From: Mariprofundus sp.
Lineage (GTDB): Bacteria; Pseudomonadota; Zetaproteobacteria; Mariprofundales; Mariprofundaceae
DNA length: 11,512 nucleotides
Direction of reading: 5' to 3'
NCBI GenBank assembly: GCA_030951095.1
Contig: JAUZQI010000005.1
Span: forward strand, 1-11,512
The notes under the pieces were generated by a model. It was given only the letters and a program-made list of their open reading frames with translations. It had not been told where the DNA came from and did not search any database. The position numbers and the translations under genes are program-made. This document shows, one piece after another, positions 6,824 through 11,512 of the stretch (within the stretch, counting starts at the first letter, position 1; each line of letters opens with the position of its first letter).

Positions 6824-7249
6824 CTATTTGTGCCGAAGAATAAGTGATTGCTTTGAAATGATCGCCTCCAGATCTTTGACCTGACTACTTTTACCTGTAT
6901 CAAATTGCACAGCAATGCCCTCCCCTGTCTTGCGCACAACCGTGCCACTGAGTCGAACCGGGTTTGGTGCAGAGATAAATATCAATGCCAGCTTTATCTG
7001 CATGCCCACCTCAAGCTCGGCTGACGTCGCAATAAATGCCCCCGTGCCACTGACATCTCTGGCTTTCCCATAATGCACGCCTTTTCGGGACGTGAAACTC
7101 ACTGCTTCAGTATACGTTTCACGCGGCGCATAGCGGACATCCGGGCCCCAGCCGGAGATCAGCTCAAGCAGCTGTTGCCTCTGCTCTTCCGGCAAGTCAG
7201 CAGCTAGTGCAGTAATTTTCCCTATGAGATCATCATTGGCGGTTTTCAT
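6824..7249 (-). CDS. PilZ-domain protein, probable c-di-GMP receptor
   Basis: From the ATG at 7249 the product is 141 residues. A short helical lead-in (residues 1-33, LADLPEEQRQQLLELI) precedes a C-terminal PilZ beta-barrel. Both c-di-GMP-binding motifs are present: RxxxR as RYAPR (39-43) and D/N-x-S-x-x-G as DVSGTG (65-70). The rest follows the family: GAFIAT, GMQIKLALIF, VRLSGTVVRKTGEGIAVQFD (98-117). It is a single-domain adaptor with no output domain, so the partner and process (motility, polysaccharide, secretion) cannot be named. The start is uncertain: the frame stays open to an ATG at 7303 (preceded weakly by AGG) and to a TTG at 7387, and none has a strong ribosome binding site. The upstream extension is rich in Trp and Cys near its far end and looks non-coding there. 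Confidence 0.85.
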   Translation of the reverse strand: MKTANDDLIGKITALAADLPEEQRQQLLELISGWGPDVRYAPRETYTEAVSFTSRKGVHYGKARDVSGTGAFIATSAELEVGMQIKLALIFISAPNPVRLSGTVVRKTGEGIAVQFDTGKSSQVKDLEAIISKQSLILRHK

Positions 7250-7407
7250 ATGCGGGTAGTCTAGCAATACACCTTGAACATCCCAACCTTTCGCAAGCGC
7301 CATATCATAATTGGCCTGTAATCCGAGCCACGTGCAACAGTCCCAGCTATATTGAGATACATCAGATATCACAGATGCTGTAAACAAACTAGCGGCAAAG
7401 CTGAAAA

Positions 7408-7440
7408 TTCGCCATTGATTCGCTGGTGAATATCCTCACC
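7408..7440 (+). promoter_or_regulatory. Two overlapping, mutually exclusive small hairpins
   Basis: TGGTGAA (7424-7430) can pair with TTCGCCA (7408-7414, one G-U). Its core GGTGA (7425-7429) can instead pair with TCACC (7436-7440). A shared segment with alternative partners is the arrangement used in attenuators, but the stems are short (5-7 bp) and could be chance. Confidence 0.25.
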
Positions 7441-7481
7441 AAGTCAGGGTATGAAGTAACGCTACGGATTGCATGAGATAG

Positions 7482-7526
7482 TTAAGGAAGTGCTGATTAA
7501 ATCTGGTTTGATCAGCGCTTCCTTAA
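7482..7526 (+). repeat. Long near-perfect inverted repeat / RNA hairpin
   Basis: The arm TTAAGGAAGTGCTGAT (7482-7497) is mirrored by ATCAGCGCTTCCTTAA (7511-7526). Continuing inward, T7498 faces G7510 and AAA (7499-7501) pairs TTT (7507-7509), leaving the loop TCTGG. The result is about 20 paired positions with only two non-Watson-Crick pairs. Both are U-G wobbles if the plus strand is transcribed, and both would be A-C mismatches on the minus strand. There is no T-run after it on either strand, so it is not an ordinary intrinsic terminator. Confidence 0.85.
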
Positions 7527-7775
7527 GGAATTATGATACCCACCTTACCCAAATATCCGATTAAAATACCGGAAAAACGTTATACATTCACAATATTGGT
7601 ATCATACCGATTATCCATCACCGGGATGAAATTCCTGTTGATACCTCTGCACATAAACCAATTTAGCATCAACCACTTTCCAAGTCGTTTTTTTACACCG
7701 GAACTCTGGGATTCAATGCTATGTTCGTTGCAATTTTTGTTGTTTGTTAGCGGATTCTGGATACTCTGTTCAGAA

Positions 7776-8828
7776 TCAGGCGGAGCGATGATGGCGTGTT
7801 GCTACTGTTTCTGTTTTTAACTGGCCACAGGCGGCTGATATTTCACGGCCCCTGGATTCACGCACGACTACCACCTTATCGGCTTTGACAAGCACTGCGC
7901 GGAATGCAGACACAATGTCATCACCTGGGCGCTCAAATTCAGTGCCGTCAAACGGATTGAACGGCAGCAGATTTACCGTGCAATCTAGTCCATCCAGCAG
8001 CTCACACAAACGAGTTGCATCATCTGGGCTATCATTGATACCGGCCAGCATGACGTATTCAATGAGCACACGCTTGTTGCCCCTTGCGGCAATATAATCA
8101 CGCACGGTCTGCATCAGCATTGCAATTGGATATTTGCGATTGATCGGCATGATGCGATTGCGCACTTCATCTGTGGTGGCATTGAGCGATACGGCCAGAT
8201 TGCACGGCAATTCATCTTCGATCATGCGATACATAGCAGGCACCAATCCCGAGGTGGAAAGCGTGACACGGTTGGGCGAGAAGGCCATACCCTTCGGATC
8301 GGTAACGATACGAACAAAATGTGCTACTTCATTGTAATTGTGCAGCGGCTCGCCCATGCCCATCAACACCAGATTGCGTACCTTGCGCCCGCTGATCCGT
8401 TGACCGGCGAATACTTCAGCTGCCATTTCTGCGGCCGTCAGGTTGCGTGTTAAACCCGCTGTGGCGGTCAGGCAAAATGTACAGCCAACAGCACAACCCA
8501 CCTGAGAGGAAATACACTGGGTCAACCTGCCGGATGCCTGAATCAGCACCGTCTCCACTTCTTTGCCATCCGGCATTTTCAACAGTAGTTTTTGAGTGCC
8601 GTCTGCGGCCTGCTGGCTGGCCGTACAATCCGGCTCAAATATACAGGTGTGCTCAGCCAGATAGTTGCGCAGCACGTTCGGCAATTCGGTAATGGCATCG
8701 ATATCAGGATTATAACGACGAAAAATCGAGGCCATCAGGTGGTCTGCATGTACCGGTTTGGCTCCGGCCAGATGGCAGAGTTCAACCAGTTGATCGTATG
8801 TCAGTCCGTTCAGTGTTGTTTTTCTCAT
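7776..8828 (-). CDS. rlmN: Dual-specificity 23S rRNA (A2503-C2) / tRNA (A37-C2) methyltransferase
   Basis: Radical SAM methyl synthase that puts a C2-methyl on A2503 of 23S rRNA and A37 of some tRNAs. From the ATG at 8828 it has 350 residues (family about 350-390). The FeS motif CxxxCxxC is GCAVGCTFC (C112, C116, C119). Conserved Cys105 in TQCISSQVGC and Cys334 in SAACGQL correspond to the two mechanistic cysteines of the E. coli enzyme (C118 and C355). Other family marks are LMGMGEPLHNY (155-165), the SAM-binding stretch VTLSTSGLVPAM (188-199), LAVSLNAT (211-218) and LLPFNPFDGTEFERP (287-301). The frame is open to an ATG at 8870, but that lies inside the fdxA terminator stem, so 8828 is preferred. 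The ribosome binding site is weak. No promoter fits between that terminator and the start. Confidence 0.95.
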   Translation of the reverse strand: MRKTTLNGLTYDQLVELCHLAGAKPVHADHLMASIFRRYNPDIDAITELPNVLRNYLAEHTCIFEPDCTASQQAADGTQKLLLKMPDGKEVETVLIQASGRLTQCISSQVGCAVGCTFCLTATAGLTRNLTAAEMAAEVFAGQRISGRKVRNLVLMGMGEPLHNYNEVAHFVRIVTDPKGMAFSPNRVTLSTSGLVPAMYRMIEDELPCNLAVSLNATTDEVRNRIMPINRKYPIAMLMQTVRDYIAARGNKRVLIEYVMLAGINDSPDDATRLCELLDGLDCTVNLLPFNPFDGTEFERPGDDIVSAFRAVLVKADKVVVVRESRGREISAACGQLKTETVATRHHRSA

Positions 8829-8843
8829 AGGGCTCACAGGAAT

Positions 8844-8880
8844 AAAAAAAGCGCATGTGTGGTCAGCCACACATGCGCTT
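8844..8880 (-). terminator. Strong intrinsic terminator after fdxA
   Basis: A perfect 14-bp stem (AAGCGCATGTGTGG, 8849-8862, with CCACACATGCGCTT, 8867-8880) has a 4-base loop. On the minus strand it is followed by a run of seven T (8850-8844). It lies 23 bases after the fdxA stop and ends about 15 bases before the rlmN start codon. Confidence 0.93.
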
Positions 8881-8903
8881 GATCATAATCTGATCGAAAG
8901 CGA

Positions 8904-9248
8904 TTACAGACCGTATTTGGCCCTGTTCTCCGCGACTTCTTCCGCAGAAGGAGGCTCGTGATCGGTGACTTCAGCCAGCTCAAATGCATCACGATCGGTA
9001 TCGGACAACTCGTTCAATTCAATATCGGACTCGAATATTTCCGGCACATCTTCTTCGGGATAAATAGCTTCCCACGGACATTCCGGTTCGCACACGGCAC
9101 AGTCAATACACTCTTCCGGAGAAATATAAAGCATATTTGGCGTGTCTTCAGAAACGCCCTTGGGCTGATAAAAACAGTCCACCGGACAAACGGCAACACA
9201 AGCCGTATCTACACAATCTTTACACAACTGGGTGACAACAAATGCCAT
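8904..9248 (-). CDS. fdxA: 7Fe ferredoxin, [3Fe-4S][4Fe-4S], FdxA type
   Basis: Small soluble electron carrier of 114 residues. The start is ATG at 9248, with GAGG nine bases upstream. The N-terminus [27 protein letters not shown] holds C9, C12, C17, C21 and C25; in the Azotobacter-type family the first, third and fourth of these, with the last cysteine of the second motif, bind the 3Fe cluster. The second motif [12 protein letters not shown] supplies C47, C50, C53 and C57. All cluster cysteines and the EC-IDC-x-x-CEPECP signature are conserved. The C-terminal ~50 residues are strongly acidic (runs of E and D), as in FdxA proteins. It lies 49 bases downstream of slt on the same strand without a clear terminator between, and ends at a very strong terminator. 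The redox partner cannot be deduced; flanking genes are housekeeping and unrelated. Confidence 0.94.
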   Translation of the reverse strand: MAFVVTQLCKDCVDTACVAVCPVDCFYQPKGVSEDTPNMLYISPEECIDCAVCEPECPWEAIYPEEDVPEIFESDIELNELSDTDRDAFELAEVTDHEPPSAEEVAENRAKYGL

Positions 9249-9297
9249 GCGTCTTTACCTCACATTCGAAATTGGCCGCGCAAGCTAGCAAGCGCAA

Positions 9298-11292
9298 TCA
9301 ATGATTGCCACCACCAGAGAAGGCCATACTTACCGGTGCCGGCTCATTCCGGCTGACTTCCTGCTCCTGCTCATTCAAACGGGCAATCAGGCTTGAAGCA
9401 GGTTTCTTCTGTCGCCATTCGTACACGGTAATAAATGCCATCACCTGCTGCACATATCGGCGTGTTTCATTGAACGGGATAGCTTCCACCCATGCTTCAG
9501 GGGCATCAAAAGAAGAACGGGAAAGCCAGAGTGAGACCCGATGCGGCCCGGCATTATAGGCGGCCGACGCAAGTGCCAGATTTCCAAAACGTGCTTTTTG
9601 TTCGGCCAGATAGCTCGCACCCAGACGGATGTTAACTTCAGGTGAAAACAATTGAGGGGGGGCTTTCCCCAAACCCAGTTTGCGAGCAACGCCCCGAGCT
9701 GTTTTCGGCATCAACTGCATCAGCCCCTTAGCGCCAACATAGGAAACTGCCTGCTGGTTGAAAGCAGATTCCTGGCGGATAATACTCCAGATAGAGGATG
9801 GCATCAGCCCGGTTTCCTGTGCAGCTTTCATCACCGGTTTTTCGAAAGCAACTGGAAAACGATCAGGCAAGGCATTGAGCCGATGCGCCCTGAATGCACC
9901 GTGGATCACCTGATCATACCAATGCCAGCGTGACGCCAGAACGGCTGCCGCCCGCCATTGCCGACTGCTGGATTTTGCCAATGCCGAATGCCACTCTCTG
10001 GCTGCCTTATTCCTCTTGTCCATCTGTAACCATTCAAAAGCACGGCGCACGGCAGGCATCCGTTCAATTTCCGCAATGGCATCATCAGAAGCGGTGATTT
10101 CTGTCGCATTCAAATGAAAGGGTTGGCCAAGACGTTCGGCACTTAAAAAACTGTAATAACCTCGCGCACCGGCCAGTTGAGCAAGCAATGTTTTAGCCTG
10201 CTCCTCATAACCGATGGCAGCCAGTGCATATGCCTTCCAGTAAATCCATCGGCTTTGCTGCTGTTCTGAAGCAGGCATCGCAACAATAGCGGTAAAAACC
10301 TTGATCCAGTTTTGATGCAGCAAATACAATCTGACCTGCCATGCTCTGGTATCTTCATTGCGATACGATGCAGGCAATTCACCCAGCCAGTCCGCTGCAA
10401 TGACCTGGTGTTGCCGGGCCGCCCTAAGCGCTGTGTAGCGCTCCAACCCGGTAAAGAAAGCCTTGTTGATGTGCCGCGTTTTTGCTTGCAACTTGCGCAA
10501 AAGATTCCATGCGACCACTGCATCTTTTCTCGAAAGCCGTTTAATTCCGTCAGCGATGATTAAAGCACCTGTCATTCCTGATATGGAAGGGTTCCATTGC
10601 AGCAATGCTTTTTCCGGGTGTTTCTGAACCAGTCTCCAATATGCCAGAGCCTGTTTTTGTGATTCCGGAAATGATTTAGAGAGCGATCGAATCTCTTTCC
10701 ATCTGCCCCGATAGGCCAATTTTTCTATCCGCAGCCATGTTTCGGCCACGGTTGGATGCCCCTGTTTGAGCCAGGCTAGATGCAGCGGTTCGGAGAAGCC
10801 GGAGATTTCACGATTCTGCTGCCACCGCTCGGAAAATTGTTGCATGGCTTTTTCTTTATGCCCCGTATACCAAGCGGTTACCATGGCCGTTTCAGGCAAT
10901 CGTTTGGCCAGTGCAGGGAATCGGATAAATATGCTGCTTAGCTGCGACCACTGACTCCGCTTCGCCAGCTCATTGATCCAGGCTTTGCGCAAATCCCGGC
11001 TTTCAGGTATGTCTGCCTGTTGAAGCAGTGTATTCTCCACCAGAGTATCATTGCCCTGTTTCATGGAGATTCGTGCATGCCAGATATCGAGATAGGGTGT
11101 AAGAGGATAATCTGCCAGTTTACTCTTCAGATTGTTGAAACGGCTCATATCATGTTTATTCAGGGCAACACGAGCCTGTTGAAACCAGATACGTTGCTGT
11201 ATCAACGTTTGGGCTGAAGACTCGGCAGTAGCGGCCTGTAAAGCAGGCGCCCAGAGCAATAACACAACAATGATTGAAACAGGAAGCCGCAT
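9298..11292 (-). CDS. slt: Soluble lytic murein transglycosylase, Slt70 type
   Basis: Periplasmic exo-lytic transglycosylase that cleaves the MurNAc-GlcNAc bond of peptidoglycan with formation of 1,6-anhydroMurNAc. From the ATG at 11292 there are 664 residues (E. coli Slt70 has 645). Residues 1-20 (MRLPVSIIVVLLLWAPALQA) form a clear signal peptide. A long alpha-helical superhelix (the U-domain) runs to about residue 450, with TPR-like segments such as YWKAYALAAIGYEEQAKTLL. The C-terminal goose-type lysozyme-like domain has IIRQESAFNQQAVSYVGAKG (504-523; catalytic Glu508), GLMQLMPKTA (523-532), ALASAAYNAGP (573-583) and EAIPFNETRRYVQQVM (603-618). The start at 11292 is favoured over the ATG at 11331: GGGGTGGAAG directly precedes it and the signal peptide begins there. 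The protein appears complete. It may be co-transcribed with fdxA. Confidence 0.95.
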   Translation of the reverse strand: MRLPVSIIVVLLLWAPALQAATAESSAQTLIQQRIWFQQARVALNKHDMSRFNNLKSKLADYPLTPYLDIWHARISMKQGNDTLVENTLLQQADIPESRDLRKAWINELAKRSQWSQLSSIFIRFPALAKRLPETAMVTAWYTGHKEKAMQQFSERWQQNREISGFSEPLHLAWLKQGHPTVAETWLRIEKLAYRGRWKEIRSLSKSFPESQKQALAYWRLVQKHPEKALLQWNPSISGMTGALIIADGIKRLSRKDAVVAWNLLRKLQAKTRHINKAFFTGLERYTALRAARQHQVIAADWLGELPASYRNEDTRAWQVRLYLLHQNWIKVFTAIVAMPASEQQQSRWIYWKAYALAAIGYEEQAKTLLAQLAGARGYYSFLSAERLGQPFHLNATEITASDDAIAEIERMPAVRRAFEWLQMDKRNKAAREWHSALAKSSSRQWRAAAVLASRWHWYDQVIHGAFRAHRLNALPDRFPVAFEKPVMKAAQETGLMPSSIWSIIRQESAFNQQAVSYVGAKGLMQLMPKTARGVARKLGLGKAPPQLFSPEVNIRLGASYLAEQKARFGNLALASAAYNAGPHRVSLWLSRSSFDAPEAWVEAIPFNETRRYVQQVMAFITVYEWRQKKPASSLIARLNEQEQEVSRNEPAPVSMAFSGGGNH

Positions 11293-11355
11293 CTTCCACC
11301 CCGCCTGAGAATCAATCCCTGCGGGGAGCATAAACAGCCGGATCAGCTTTCGCCA

Positions 11356-11418
11356 GTGTTTGGTTTATTCCAACATCCGACATTGGCATTGGATGTAGGG
11401 TGTAAGTATTTGGTTTAT
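11356..11418 (+). repeat. Direct repeat pair GTRTTTGGTTTAT, 50-nt period
   Basis: Copies at 11356-11368 and 11406-11418 match at 12 of 13 positions (third base G or A). Start-to-start spacing is exactly 50 bases, close to five helical turns. The pair lies upstream of slt and between hairpins, which suits two sites for a DNA-binding protein, although chance repetition of an A+T-rich word is possible. Confidence 0.45.
11370..11399. repeat. Small inverted repeat
   Basis: ACATCC (11373-11378) pairs with GGATGT (11391-11396). Two further C-G pairs lie beyond one A-A mismatch (CC 11370-11371 with GG 11398-11399). The loop is 12 bases. It lies between the two direct repeat copies and has no T-run. 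Confidence 0.45.
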
Positions 11419-11420
11419 AT

Positions 11421-11478
11421 GGCGTTTTAAGGAATCATGCGGTCACCTCATTGGTGATGAATGATTCCTTGAAATGCC
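11421..11478 (+). repeat. Long inverted repeat / RNA hairpin upstream of slt
   Basis: The arm GGCGTTTTAAGGAATCAT (11421-11438) pairs over 18 positions with ATGATTCCTTGAAATGCC (11461-11478). The only imperfections are one G-U and one U-G wobble, valid if the plus strand is transcribed. An apical stem TCACC/GGTGA (11443-11447 with 11453-11457) caps it with the loop TCATT. The word TTAAGGAA recurs at the base of the hairpin at 7482. No T-run follows, so it is not a standard terminator. Confidence 0.8.
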
Positions 11479-11494
11479 AGACCGATTAAAGGCT

Positions 11495-11510
11495 TGCGGC
11501 ATGCGCCGCA
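11495..11510. repeat. GC-rich short hairpin at right edge
   Basis: TGCGGC (11495-11500) and GCCGCA (11505-11510) form a perfect 6-bp stem around the loop ATGC. The window ends two bases later, so whether a T-run or a longer stem follows cannot be seen. It could be a terminator for a gene outside the window. Confidence 0.4.
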
Positions 11511-11512
11511 TG

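Larger units (their letters stand above)
7250..7775. other. Long gene-free stretch with structured elements
   Basis: About 0.5 kb between the PilZ start and the rlmN stop. Short frames occur, including a plus-strand frame at 7533-7820 and minus-strand fragments ending near 7608, but none shows recognisable motifs. From 7408 to 7526 there are two mutually exclusive small hairpins and one long hairpin (listed separately). The rest is A+T-rich. No tRNA, insertion sequence or promoter was recognised. It may be the decayed remains of a gene or a leader/regulatory RNA region on the plus strand. Confidence 0.5.

Noticed and set aside
7570..7720. Minus-strand fragment (roughly 33 codons ending near 7608) that looked like a remnant of a decayed protein gene
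   Set aside because: Bounded by stops, no start codon with a ribosome binding site, and no family I can recognise; chance cannot be excluded.
7753..7777. GATTCTG/CAGAATC stem overlapping the rlmN stop as its terminator
   Set aside because: Seven base pairs, 11-base loop and no T-run; at best a weak 3' end structure.
7533..7820. Plus-strand 95-residue hydrophobic frame preceded by AAGGA
   Set aside because: The Shine-Dalgarno spacing is only three bases, there are no recognisable motifs, composition is rich in Phe, Cys and Trp, and the end runs antisense into rlmN. Probably not a gene, though the hairpin just before it keeps it worth testing.

Overview
The window is ordinary-density bacterial chromosome, about half G+C by eye. 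It looks like a member of the Pseudomonadota. The set of housekeeping genes (7Fe FdxA ferredoxin, RlmN, Slt-type lytic transglycosylase, GloB, AhpC/Prx1 peroxiredoxin, PilZ) fits a gamma-, beta- or zetaproteobacterium, but nothing here fixes the class. No rRNA, tRNA, CRISPR, phage or intact insertion sequence was seen.

Left part (1-4262). The 5' end of a B12-binding radical SAM gene runs off the left edge on the minus strand. It is divergent from a small exported TPR protein. That gene converges, with overlapping stop codons, on a CDP-alcohol phosphotransferase whose N-terminal half is a worn-down nucleotidyltransferase domain. Divergent from the phosphotransferase is a tight two-gene operon: ino1 (L-myo-inositol-1-phosphate synthase) and an inositol-1-phosphate cytidylyltransferase-like gene, overlapping by ATGA. 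These three genes can be read as one pathway: glucose-6-P to inositol-1-P, to CDP-inositol, to transfer of phosphoinositol onto an acceptor. This is the di-myo-inositol-phosphate logic known from hyperthermophiles, or possibly an inositol-lipid route. It is the most interesting part of the window. The operon ends at a UUCG-loop terminator shared with the convergent peroxiredoxin gene.

Middle part (4285-7249). A cation diffusion facilitator and a typical 2-Cys peroxiredoxin lie in tandem on the minus strand. gloB (glyoxalase II) is divergent from the transporter and converges on a PilZ-domain gene. About 0.5 kb follows with no convincing gene. It contains a long near-perfect hairpin whose only imperfect pairs are G-U wobbles on the plus-strand RNA.

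Right part (7776-11512). Three minus-strand genes read slt, fdxA, rlmN. A very strong intrinsic terminator lies between fdxA and rlmN, only about 15 nt before the rlmN start. Upstream of slt, the last 180 bases hold a 13-nt direct repeat pair spaced exactly 50 nt apart and three hairpins, probably a regulatory or leader region of a gene beyond the right edge.
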